Positions 1 through 6,479 are shown, counted from the stretch's first letter. The stretch is 9,842 nucleotides of DNA from Oscillospiraceae bacterium (GCA_014858325.1 RKCM01000116.1:1-9842); one strand, 5' to 3'. A program made the numbers and translations. Notes: a model not told the origin generated them from the sequence alone.

Positions 1-208
1 CAGTGTCGGTGGGCTGTGCGCCGTTGGCGATCCATGCCTTGGCCTTCTCGGCGTCGATCTTCACCTCAGAGGGCTCCTTGTTGGGATCGTAGGTGCCGAT
101 CTCCTCGATGAAGCGGCCGTCGCGGGGGAAGCGGCTGTCAGCAACAACAACACGATAGAAGGGAGCCTTCTTGGCGCCAACGCGGCGCAGACGAATCTTA
201 ACTGCCAT
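1..208 (-). CDS. rpsP: 30S ribosomal protein S16 (partial, 3' end beyond window)
   Basis: The reverse strand encodes a protein starting MAVKIRLRRVGAKKAPFYR, followed by VVVADSRFPRDGRFIEEIGTY and the NPNKEP-like turn DPNKEPSEVKI. This is the characteristic N-terminus of S16, a small-subunit protein that binds 16S rRNA early in 30S assembly. About 69 codons are visible; the family is usually 80-100 residues, so only the C-terminal end is missing at the left edge. The ATG at 206-208 has GGAGG eight bases upstream on the minus strand. It lies 74 bases downstream of the ffh stop codon, the usual ffh-rpsP arrangement in Firmicutes, so it is probably co-transcribed with ylxM and ffh. No convincing separate promoter is seen in the gap. 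Confidence 0.97.
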   Translation of the reverse strand, partial: MAVKIRLRRVGAKKAPFYRVVVADSRFPRDGRFIEEIGTYDPNKEPSEVKIDAEKAKAWIANGAQPTDT

Positions 209-282
209 GGTAATATCCTCCAATGATTGTTTTGATGTATGTTTTATATCTGTACAAACCCGGCTGGGGTCTTATACCGTAA

Positions 283-1638
283 TTACTTGAGCCCCTTGAA
301 CGCATTGGGGTTGCCCATCAGGCCGCCCAGGCGGCGGGCAAAGCCCTTGGGGCTCTTTTTGAACTGCTTCATCATCTTCTGCATCATCTCAAACTGCTTG
401 AGCAGCTTGTTGACGTCCGACACCTGGGTGCCGCTGCCGGCGGCGATGCGGCGCTTGCGCTTGGGGTTGATGATGGAGGGGTCTTCCCGCTCGGCCTTGG
501 TCATGGAATAGATCATGGCCTCGATGCGGTCAAAGGCTTTCTCGTCGATCTGGCTGGCGTCGATGCCGGACATCCCGGGCATCATGCTCAGCATGGCACC
601 GGCACCGCCCATCTTGCGGATCTGGGCGAACTGGGCCAGCATATCGTTCATATCGAACTTGTTTTCCAGCATCCGCTTGGCGGTCTCTTCGGCGGCCTTT
701 TCGTCGGCAGCATCCTGGGCCCGCTCAATGAGGCTGAGCACATCGCCCATGCCGAGGATGCGGCTGGCCATCCGGGAGGGATGGAACACTTCCAGATCGT
801 CCAGCTTTTCGCCTACGCCCTGGAACTTGATAGGCTTGCCGGTAACGGCCAGCACCGAGAGGGCTGCGCCGCCGCGGGTGTCGCCGTCGGTCTTGGTGAG
901 GATGATGCCATCCACGCCCACCGTCTCGTTGAAGGTCTTGGCCACATTGACGGCGTCCTGACCGGCCATGGCGTCCACCACCAGCAGGGTCTCGTCCACG
1001 GGAACGGCTTCTTTGATCTGGACCAGCTCCTGCATCAACACTTCGTCGATCTGCAGGCGGCCGGCGGTATCCAAAATCAGGATATCGTTGCCGTAGTCCT
1101 TGGCATGGGCCAGAGCTTTGCGGGCAATCTCCGGTGGCTTGGCACCCGGCAGGGTAAAGACCGGGGCTCCGGCCTGTTTGCCCACCACCTGCAGCTGATC
1201 GATGGCGGCGGGGCGGTAGATATCGCAGGCCACCAGCATGGGGCGGCGGCCCTGCTTGATGAAGTACTTGGCCAGCTTGGCGGCGTGGGTGGTCTTGCCG
1301 TTGCCCTGCAGGCCACAGAGCATCAGGATGGTCTGGCCCTTGTTTTTCAGGATGAGCTTGGGGGCCTCCTCGCCGCCCATAAGGGCGATGAGCTCTTCGT
1401 TGACGATCTTGACCACCTGCTGCGCAGGGGTCAGGCTCTCCATGACCTCCTGCCCCATAGCCCGCTCGGAGACCTTGGCGCAGAAGTCCTTGGCCACCTT
1501 GTAGTTGACATCGGCTTCCAGCAGGGCCATCCGCACCTCGCGCATGGCGGCCTTGATGTCGGCCTCATTCAGCTTGCCGTGGCCCTTCAGCTTTTTGAAC
1601 ACACCGGCAAGGCGGTCGGTCAAAGATTCAAATGCCAT
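283..1638 (-). CDS. ffh: Signal recognition particle protein Ffh (SRP54 GTPase)
   Basis: Ffh is the protein core of the bacterial signal recognition particle. With 4.5S RNA it binds signal sequences leaving the ribosome and delivers the complex to FtsY at the membrane. The 451-residue product has the full family layout. A helical N domain covers about residues 1-90. The GTPase domain carries P-loop GLQGNGKTT (109-117), CDIYRPAAIDQL (138-149), DTAGR (190-194), TKTD (248-251) and GDTRGGAALS. The methionine-rich M domain runs from about 325 and includes the RNA-binding segment RKRRIAAGSG (394-403) and QFEMMQKMMKQF. Most homologues have TKLD or TKMD where this has TKTD, and S or A where the P-loop has N; both are compatible with function. 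The ATG at 1636-1638 follows a GAGAGGAG ribosome site. It lies 31 bases after ylxM and is probably in the same transcript. Confidence 0.98.
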   Translation of the reverse strand: MAFESLTDRLAGVFKKLKGHGKLNEADIKAAMREVRMALLEADVNYKVAKDFCAKVSERAMGQEVMESLTPAQQVVKIVNEELIALMGGEEAPKLILKNKGQTILMLCGLQGNGKTTHAAKLAKYFIKQGRRPMLVACDIYRPAAIDQLQVVGKQAGAPVFTLPGAKPPEIARKALAHAKDYGNDILILDTAGRLQIDEVLMQELVQIKEAVPVDETLLVVDAMAGQDAVNVAKTFNETVGVDGIILTKTDGDTRGGAALSVLAVTGKPIKFQGVGEKLDDLEVFHPSRMASRILGMGDVLSLIERAQDAADEKAAEETAKRMLENKFDMNDMLAQFAQIRKMGGAGAMLSMMPGMSGIDASQIDEKAFDRIEAMIYSMTKAEREDPSIINPKRKRRIAAGSGTQVSDVNKLLKQFEMMQKMMKQFKKSPKGFARRLGGLMGNPNAFKGLK

Positions 1639-1669
1639 TGTGCGGTGCTCCTCTCAAAAGGTTTTGTGT

Positions 1670-2053
1670 TCAGCTCTCGTTCACTTCGTCGATGGAACGG
1701 ATGAGCTCCAGCATCTTGTTCAGCGTCTCGGCGTACTCGGTGGTGGTGAGCCGGGCATAAGGGCCGGTGCACTCGAACCGGGCGTCGATGACCAGCTGCT
1801 CCAGCTGTTCCAGCGTCTGCTGCACCCGGCGGTACCGGGCCGCGAAGCCCACCTTGGCTTCCAGCTCCTTCAGGGCATTTTCGCCATGCTTGATGGCGTC
1901 CCGTGCCCCCTGCCGCGTGATGCCGAAGTTCTCGCCGATCTCGCTGAGGGAGAGGTCATCGTTGTAATACTGGCGCAGCATCTCCCGCTGTTTGGGCGTA
2001 AGCACCTCGCCGTAAAAATCGAGCAGATAGCCCATTTCGAAATCCTTTGCCAC
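1670..2053 (-). CDS. ylxM: YlxM/p13-like putative DNA-binding protein
   Basis: This 127-residue protein matches the UPF0122/YlxM family, a small helix-turn-helix protein encoded just before ffh in many Firmicutes and thought to be linked to the SRP pathway. Visible family features are MGYLLDFYGEVLTPKQREML at the N-terminus and the sigma-region-4-like helix-turn-helix LSLSEIGENFGITRQGARDA (about 34-53). An amphipathic C-terminal half with LEQLEQL follows. The start is a GTG at 2051-2053 with GGAGG eight bases upstream. The internal ATG at codon 7 has no comparable site, so GTG is preferred. The gene heads the minus-strand ylxM-ffh-rpsP unit behind a strong promoter. The exact molecular role is not established for the family. 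Confidence 0.93.
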   Translation of the reverse strand: MAKDFEMGYLLDFYGEVLTPKQREMLRQYYNDDLSLSEIGENFGITRQGARDAIKHGENALKELEAKVGFAARYRRVQQTLEQLEQLVIDARFECTGPYARLTTTEYAETLNKMLELIRSIDEVNES

Positions 2054-2099
2054 TGCTCTGACCTCCGATGTTTGTAAAGGTTTTTTGCTTTACATACGG

Positions 2100-2128
2100 A
2101 GTATAGCAGAAGGGGGAACGGCTGTCAA
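2100..2128 (-). promoter_or_regulatory. Sigma-A-type promoter for ylxM-ffh-rpsP
   Basis: On the minus strand a consensus -35 box TTGACA (2123-2128) is followed by a 17-base spacer and a -10 box TATACT (2100-2105), one base from consensus. The expected transcript start is near 2093, leaving about 40 bases of leader before the GTG start of ylxM. The leader can form a weak 7-bp hairpin (TGTAAAG/CTTTACA, 2073-2079 with 2088-2094, loop of 8). Near-consensus boxes suit strong constitutive expression of housekeeping genes. Confidence 0.85.
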
Positions 2129-2192
2129 GAGGTTCTTTCGCAGTTTTGCCAAATTTTAAGGCAAAAATTCGCCTTTTTCCCAAAAACGCCGC

Positions 2193-2221
2193 TTGACGGC
2201 CCGCCCGCTTTGCGTTACGAT
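2193..2221 (+). promoter_or_regulatory. Sigma-A-type promoter for the cysteine-synthase-like/MATE pair
   Basis: The plus strand has TTGACG (2193-2198), a 17-base spacer and TACGAT (2216-2221), the latter keeping the most conserved T, A, A and T positions of a -10 box. Transcription would start near 2229, about 33 bases before the ATG at 2262. It lies back-to-back with the ylxM promoter; the two -35 boxes are 64 bases apart. The boxes are weaker than those of ylxM. Confidence 0.6.
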
Positions 2222-2261
2222 TAGGGTGTTGTATCCAAACGATTTCACAAAGGAGGAACCC

Positions 2262-3170
2262 ATGCCCATCTACCCCAACCTCTACCAGACGTTACAGCCC
2301 TGCCCCATCGTGGAGCTGCGGGGATATCTTGCCGCCTGCGGGCTGCGGGGGCGGCTGTACGCCTACCTGGACTACAATGGTCCCACCGGCACTTCCCGGG
2401 ACAACCTGGCCGAAGGGATGCTGGCGCTGGCCGACGCCCGGGGCGCGCTGCAGCCCGGCCAGCCCATCATCGAGGCCTCGGGCGGAGCGTTCGCCTTTGC
2501 GCTGACGCTGGCGGGCCAGACAGCGGGGCACCCCGTGGTGCTGACCATGCCGGAGGACACCCCCGCCCTGCGGCAGGAGAATCTGCTGCGGCTGGGGGCA
2601 AAGATCCTCCACACCCCGGCCCGGAACGGTTTGGCCGGGGCGAGGGCGCTGGCCGCCCAGACGGCGGCGGAAAAGGGCTGGTTCTATATGAACTGGCTGG
2701 CCAACGATGACAACCCCGCCTACCACCGCCGGGTGACAGGCCCCGCCATAGCCAAGGCCATTGCCCGGGAGGGCGCCAGCATCGTGGACGCCATCACCAT
2801 TGGGGTGGGCAGCGGCGGCACCATCACCGGGGTGGGCGAGACCATCAAGGGCTGGACCAACGACGTCCGCATGGTGGCCGTAGAGCCCTACGAATCCCAG
2901 GCCCTGAGCGGCGGGATGACGGGCAGCCACGGCATTGCGGAGATCGGTTTTGGGCTGGTGCCTGAGAATTACAACAGCTACGTGGTGGACAATGTGGCCG
3001 CCGTCACCACCACCGACGCAGCCCGGGCCGCCCAGCGGGTGCTGCGCACCGACGCCATCCCCGCTTCCATCAGTGCCGGAGCTGCCCTCCACGCTGCCGC
3101 CCAGCTCCTGGCCAACGGCACCAGCCGCTCGGCACTGGCGGTGTTCAGCGGACGGACGAGCTTATTATAA
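2262..3170 (+). CDS. Cysteine-synthase-like PLP fold type II protein, apparently lacking the catalytic lysine
   Basis: This 302-residue protein aligns along its whole length with O-acetylserine sulfhydrylase/cystathionine beta-synthase enzymes, which normally make cysteine using pyridoxal phosphate (PLP). Retained family features are LTMPED (94-99), NPAYHRRVTGPAI (151-163), the phosphate-binding loop GVGSGGTITG (181-190), VAVEPYES (205-212), SGG and SHGIAEIGFG (222-231), and SISAGAAL (269-276). The N-terminal active-site segment AYLDYNGPTGTSRDNLAEGM aligns without gaps to the usual AKLEYFNPGSSVKDRIALAM. It has Arg46 where the PLP Schiff-base lysine belongs and Asn48 for the usual Arg. The substrate loop SGNTG is replaced by SGGAF (73-77), and the C-terminal PDSGER segment is cut down to FSGR. 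Start: the ATG at 2262 has AGGAGG five bases upstream; an upstream in-frame TTG falls inside the -35 box and is rejected. It is probably co-transcribed with the MATE gene 14 bases downstream. It may be a pseudoenzyme with a binding or regulatory role, or use different chemistry; the function is unknown. Confidence 0.88.
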   Translation: MPIYPNLYQTLQPCPIVELRGYLAACGLRGRLYAYLDYNGPTGTSRDNLAEGMLALADARGALQPGQPIIEASGGAFAFALTLAGQTAGHPVVLTMPEDTPALRQENLLRLGAKILHTPARNGLAGARALAAQTAAEKGWFYMNWLANDDNPAYHRRVTGPAIAKAIAREGASIVDAITIGVGSGGTITGVGETIKGWTNDVRMVAVEPYESQALSGGMTGSHGIAEIGFGLVPENYNSYVVDNVAAVTTTDAARAAQRVLRTDAIPASISAGAALHAAAQLLANGTSRSALAVFSGRTSLL

Positions 3171-3184
3171 AAGGAGAACGACCT

Positions 3185-4513
3185 ATGACCAAAGACATGA
3201 CGACCGGGGCGATCACGCCGCTGCTGGTCAAATTTACCATCCCGCTGGTACTGGGCAATCTGTTCCAGCTGACCTACAACGCTGCCGACAGCATCATCGT
3301 GGGCAAATTTGTGGGTGAGGACGCGCTGGCCGCCGTCGGCACCTCCAACCCTCTGATGACACTGGCCATCCTGTTCATCAACGGCATGTGCCTGGGCGCA
3401 GGCATCCTCGTCAGCACCGCCTTTGGGGCGGGCGACCACAAGCTGGTGGAGCGGCAGGTCTCCACGGCCGCCATCGCAGGCACCGTTTTCGCCCTGAGCT
3501 TCTCAGCGGTGTGCGTGCTGCTGGCTACGCCCCTGCTGCGGCTGCTGCAGGTGCCCGCCGCCATCCTGCCCATGGCGGTCAATTATTTACGCATCGTATT
3601 CTCCGGCCTTATCTTTACGTTTTTCTATAATTTTCTGGCCGCTGTCATGCGGGCGCTGGGCGACAGCAAGAGCGCGTTGTACTTTTTGATGATCAGCTCG
3701 GTGCTGAACATCTTCGGCGACCTGTTCTTTGTGCAGGTGCTGGGCTGGGGCTCCGAGGGCTGCGCCCTCTCCACCGTGCTGAGCGAGGCCCTGTGCTGCC
3801 TGCTGTGCGCGTTCTACATCCGCTGGAAAGTGCCCATTTTGCAGCTGGGCAGGCGCTGGTTCGTCTTTGACGCTTCCCTGCTGCGGCAGATCATTCGCTA
3901 CGGCTGGACCAGCGCCATGCAGCAGGCCACGGTGCAGCTGGGCAAGATCGCCGTGCAGGGCGTGGTGAACACCATGGGCGTGAGCACCATGGCAGCTTTC
4001 ACCGCCGCCAGCCGGGTGGACGATTTTGCCTACACCCCCCAGCAGAACATCGGCCACGCCATGACCACCCTGATGGCCCAGAACCGGGGCGCAGGCAAAA
4101 AGGACCGGGTGCGGCAGGGCTTTACCTGCGGGATGCGGATCGAGGTCTGCTACTCGCTGGTGCTGGCGGTGGTCTGCTTCTTTGGGGCCGAGCCCATCAC
4201 AAAGATGTTCGTGCAGGAGCCCGAGGTCGTCGAGCTGGGTGCGCGTTTCCTGCGGCTGATCGCCCTGATGTACATCCTGCCCAGCTTCACCAACGGCATT
4301 CAGGGCTTTTTCCGGGGCATCGGCGACCTCAAGATCACCCTGCGCAGCAGCCTGCTGAACATGGCCGTGCGCGTAGCGGCCGCCGCCTTTCTGGTGCTGC
4401 AGATGCATCTGGAGATCGAGGCGCTGCCCTGGAGCTACGCCGTGGGCTGGTTTGCCATGCTGGCCTACGAGGTGCCCGCGCTGGTGAAATTCTTGAAGAG
4501 CGACGAACTTTAA
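3185..4513 (+). CDS. MATE-family multidrug/toxin efflux transporter
   Basis: The 442-residue product is a polytopic membrane protein of the MATE family, which exports cationic drugs, metabolites or toxins in exchange for Na+ or H+. Length and about 12 predicted hydrophobic segments fit the family. The first half has the typical opening ITPLLVKFTIPLVLGNLFQ, then YNAADSIIVGKFVGEDALAA (31-50) and the loop AFGAGDHKLVERQ. The second half repeats the pattern with STMAAFTAASRVDDFA and QNIGHAMTTLMAQNRGAGK (about residue 285 on), followed by FTNGIQGFFRGIGDLK. The ATG at 3185 has AAGGAG eight bases upstream, and 14 bases separate it from the preceding stop codon, so the two genes form an operon. Substrate cannot be read from sequence. 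No good terminator follows, so some transcription may run on into the permease gene. Confidence 0.93.
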   Translation: MTKDMTTGAITPLLVKFTIPLVLGNLFQLTYNAADSIIVGKFVGEDALAAVGTSNPLMTLAILFINGMCLGAGILVSTAFGAGDHKLVERQVSTAAIAGTVFALSFSAVCVLLATPLLRLLQVPAAILPMAVNYLRIVFSGLIFTFFYNFLAAVMRALGDSKSALYFLMISSVLNIFGDLFFVQVLGWGSEGCALSTVLSEALCCLLCAFYIRWKVPILQLGRRWFVFDASLLRQIIRYGWTSAMQQATVQLGKIAVQGVVNTMGVSTMAAFTAASRVDDFAYTPQQNIGHAMTTLMAQNRGAGKKDRVRQGFTCGMRIEVCYSLVLAVVCFFGAEPITKMFVQEPEVVELGARFLRLIALMYILPSFTNGIQGFFRGIGDLKITLRSSLLNMAVRVAAAAFLVLQMHLEIEALPWSYAVGWFAMLAYEVPALVKFLKSDEL

Positions 4514-4568
4514 GTCGTACTCTTTTACAAATTTTTGCGAAATTGTGAATTTTTCGTCAACAATGCCA

Positions 4569-4598
4569 TAGACAACGCCCCACTCCTCCTGCTAAAAT
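4569..4598 (+). promoter_or_regulatory. Sigma-A-type promoter for the purine permease
   Basis: The plus strand has TAGACA (4569-4574, five of six consensus bases), an 18-base spacer and TAAAAT (4593-4598, five of six). The DNA upstream (4524-4560) is clearly A/T-rich within a GC-rich genome and could act as an UP-type element. The predicted start near 4605 gives a leader of about 60 bases, too short to hold a complete purine riboswitch. Confidence 0.65.
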
Positions 4599-4615
4599 AG
4601 ACTTTGTTCTTTTTT

Positions 4616-4638
4616 CCCGCTGCCGCGCGGGCAGCGGG
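4616..4638 (+). promoter_or_regulatory. GC-rich leader hairpin upstream of the purine permease
   Basis: CCCGCTGCC (4616-4624) pairs perfectly with GGCAGCGGG (4630-4638) around a GCGCG loop, a 9-bp very stable stem about 10 bases after the predicted transcript start. It is not followed by a T-run on the plus strand (AACCAAACGA follows), so it is not an intrinsic terminator. It ends 15 bases before the AGGAGG ribosome site at 4654-4659. Plausible roles are 5' mRNA stabilisation or a contact site; the sequence alone does not decide. Confidence 0.6.
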
Positions 4639-4666
4639 GGAACCAAACGACACAGGAGGAAATTTC

Positions 4667-6037
4667 ATGTTTGAAACGCTCTTTCACTTGAAAGAAAACC
4701 ACACTGACGTCAAGACTGAGGTCATGGCAGGTATCACCACCTTCATGACCATGGCTTACATCCTTGCGGTCAACCCCAGCATCCTGTCGGCTTCCGGCAT
4801 GGACGCCGAGGCCGTGCTGATCGCCACCTCGCTGGCATCCTTCGTCGGCACCGCCCTGATGGCACTGCTGGCCAACTACCCCTTTGCGCTGGCCCCCGGC
4901 ATGGGCCTGAACGCCTACTTTGCTTACACCGTGGTGCTCACCATGGGCTACAGCTGGCAGCTGGCCCTGATGGCCGTCTTTGTGGAGGGCATCATCTTCA
5001 TCGTGCTGAGCCTGACCAATGTGCGTGAGGCCATCTTCAACGCCATCCCCATGACCCTGAAGAGTGCGGTCAGCGTGGGCATCGGCCTGTTCGTGGCCTT
5101 TGTCGGCCTGCAGAACGCCAAGCTCATCGTCAACAGCGATTCCACCCTCGTCACCTACCAGCACTTCAAGGGCGAGACCTTCCACAGCGTGGGCATGGGC
5201 GCCATCCTGGCTCTGGTGGGCATCGTCATCACCGCCATCCTGCTGGTGAAGAAGGTCAAGGGCGGCATCCTCTACGGCATCCTCATCACCTGGGTGCTGG
5301 GCATCGTCTGCGAGTTTGCGGGCATCTACGTCCCCAACCCGGACGCCGGGATGTACTCCGTCATCCCCACTTCCTTCGTCAGCTTTGATTTCTCTGCACT
5401 GGGCAAGACCTTCGGCCAGGTGTTCAAGACCGATTTCTCCGGCGTGGGCATCCTGAACTTCTTTGCCGTGATGTTCTCCTTCCTCTTCGTGGATCTGTTC
5501 GACACCCTGGGCACCCTCATCGGCGTGGCCTCCAAGGCCGACATGCTGGATGAGAAGGGCAAGCTGCCCCGCATCAAGGGCGCTCTGCTGGCCGACTCCA
5601 TCGCCACCTGCGCCGGTGCTGTGCTGGGCACTTCCACCACCACCACCTTCGTGGAGAGCGCCTCCGGCGTCACCGAGGGCGGCCGCACCGGCCTGACCAG
5701 CATGACCACCGGCGTGCTCTTCCTGCTGGCTGTCGTCTTCAGCCCCCTGTTCCTCACCATCCCCTCCTTCGCCACCGCACCCGCTCTGGTGATCGTGGGC
5801 TTCTACATGATGGGTTCCGCCCTGAAGATCGACTTCTCCGATCCCAGCGAGGGCATCCCCGCCTTCCTGACCATCCTGGCCATGCCCACCGCCTACAGCA
5901 TTTCTGAGGGCATTGCCATCGGCGTCATCTCCTGGACCATCCTGAACCTTGTCACCGGCAAGGCCAGCGAGAAGAAGATCAGCCCCCTGATGTATGTGCT
6001 GACGGTGCTGTTCATCCTGAAGTACGTGCTGCTGTAA
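4667..6037 (+). CDS. Purine/nucleobase permease, AzgA/PbuG-like (NCS2-type fold)
   Basis: The 456-residue protein is a multi-spanning permease of the AzgA/PbuG hypoxanthine-guanine-adenine group, which imports nucleobases by proton symport for salvage. Family signatures are the opening KTEVMAGITTFMTMAYILAV with NPSIL (16-40), APGMGLNAYFAYTVV (76-90), VDLFDTLGTLIGVA (275-288), GTSTTTTFVESASGVTEGG (321-339) with RTGLTS after it, and the final hydrophobic LMYVLTVLFILKYVLL. Length is typical (430-490). Start: the ATG at 4667 has AGGAGG seven bases upstream and begins MFETLFHLKE as homologues do. An in-frame ATG at 4604 coincides with the predicted transcript start and would translate the leader hairpin, so it is rejected. 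The gene has its own promoter and terminator and looks monocistronic. Exact base preference is not decidable from sequence. No purine riboswitch is seen. Confidence 0.94.
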   Translation: MFETLFHLKENHTDVKTEVMAGITTFMTMAYILAVNPSILSASGMDAEAVLIATSLASFVGTALMALLANYPFALAPGMGLNAYFAYTVVLTMGYSWQLALMAVFVEGIIFIVLSLTNVREAIFNAIPMTLKSAVSVGIGLFVAFVGLQNAKLIVNSDSTLVTYQHFKGETFHSVGMGAILALVGIVITAILLVKKVKGGILYGILITWVLGIVCEFAGIYVPNPDAGMYSVIPTSFVSFDFSALGKTFGQVFKTDFSGVGILNFFAVMFSFLFVDLFDTLGTLIGVASKADMLDEKGKLPRIKGALLADSIATCAGAVLGTSTTTTFVESASGVTEGGRTGLTSMTTGVLFLLAVVFSPLFLTIPSFATAPALVIVGFYMMGSALKIDFSDPSEGIPAFLTILAMPTAYSISEGIAIGVISWTILNLVTGKASEKKISPLMYVLTVLFILKYVLL

Positions 6038-6050
6038 CACAGCTTTCCCC

Positions 6051-6097
6051 AGACACAGAAAAAGCCATGGCCGCAAGGCCATGGCTTTTTTGTGTCT
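6051..6097. terminator. Bidirectional intrinsic terminator between convergent genes
   Basis: AAAAAGCCATGGCC (6059-6072) pairs perfectly with GGCCATGGCTTTTT (6077-6090) around a GCAA tetraloop, a GNRA-type loop. Bulging one base (G6058) lets AGACACA (6051-6057) pair with TGTGTCT (6091-6097), giving 21 pairs in all. T-runs leave the stem on both strands: TTTTTT on plus, TTTTT on minus. It lies 13 bases after the permease stop and 9 bases after the stop of the convergent small gene, so it should end both transcripts. Confidence 0.93.
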
Positions 6098-6106
6098 TTG
6101 CTCTGC

Positions 6107-6424
6107 TCAACCGCCAAAGAGGCCGAAGAAGCTGGTATGGGTAAAGCCCAGCACCAGAAACAGGACGATGAGGGCAAAGAGGATGCCGATGAGGATGTCC
6201 AGCTGGTGGACGGTGAGGGGGAATTTATCGTACATCTTCTCCTTGGGGTTGACATAGTCCGGATCGCCGTTGTCCAGCAGCTTCTTTTTGCCGCTCTCCT
6301 GTTCCGCCTGGGCGGCCTTGGCGGCGGCAAAGGCCGCCTGTTCCTGTTCCAGCTGGGCTTCGCGGGCAGCGAGGGCAGCTTCGCGGCGGGCCAGCTCTTC
6401 CTCGCGGTTCTCATTCTGAGGCAT
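6107..6424 (-). CDS. Small coiled-coil protein with one C-terminal membrane segment (unknown function)
   Basis: I do not recognise this 105-residue protein. Residues 5-44 are an Ala/Glu/Gln/Arg-rich helix (EEELARREAALAAREAQLEQ) with heptad character, likely a coiled coil. A basic and acidic linker follows (GKKKLLDNGDPDYVNPKEK, 45-63). One strongly hydrophobic segment, LDILIGILFALIVLFLVLGF (75-94), is followed by the short tail THTSFFGLFGG. The positive linker suggests the N-terminal coil lies in the cytoplasm with the tail outside. There is no signal peptide. The coding call rests on a good ribosome site (AGGAGG eight bases before the ATG at 6422-6424), a TATAAT promoter just upstream, a strong terminator just downstream and protein-like composition. 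It is a single-gene unit convergent with the purine permease; the neighbours do not suggest a role. A membrane-anchored scaffold or an envelope or division accessory is possible but unsupported. Confidence 0.8.
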   Translation of the reverse strand: MPQNENREEELARREAALAAREAQLEQEQAAFAAAKAAQAEQESGKKKLLDNGDPDYVNPKEKMYDKFPLTVHQLDILIGILFALIVLFLVLGFTHTSFFGLFGG

Positions 6425-6450
6425 AGGGGGTTCCTCCTGTTTTTTCTCTT

Positions 6451-6479
6451 ATTATATCACAACAAAACCTCTCCGTCAC
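6451..6479 (-). promoter_or_regulatory. Promoter for the small membrane protein gene
   Basis: The minus strand has a perfect -10 TATAAT (6451-6456), a 17-base spacer and GTGACG (6474-6479, four of six -35 bases). Predicted start is near 6444, leaving a leader of only about 20 bases that consists mainly of the ribosome site. The -35 box lies inside one arm of the palindromic repeat at 6468-6510. Confidence 0.65.

Noticed and set aside
209..282. Independent promoter for rpsP in the ffh-rpsP gap (minus-strand TATAAA).
   Set aside because: No acceptable -35 box lies at the right distance, and co-transcription with ffh explains expression.
781..1704. A 307-codon plus-strand open frame opposite ffh, and a 190-codon one at 1505-2077 opposite ylxM.
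   Set aside because: They are opposite strongly recognised genes, have no ribosome site, and their translations look like reverse-frame artefacts.
2158..2178. Terminator-like hairpin on the plus strand (AAGGC, loop of 8, GCCTT, then T's).
   Set aside because: The stem is only 5 bp with an A/T loop, and it sits between divergent promoters where no plus-strand transcript needs ending.
4531..4556. Possible terminator after the MATE gene in the A/T-rich segment (ACAAATTT/AAATTGT and CGAAATT/AATTTTTCG).
   Set aside because: The stems are short, interrupted and almost wholly A/T, so not stable enough to call; the region may instead act as A/T-rich DNA upstream of the permease promoter.
4514..4666. 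Purine riboswitch before the nucleobase permease.
   Set aside because: No three-way junction aptamer core or following terminator can be made out, and the leader from the predicted start is too short.
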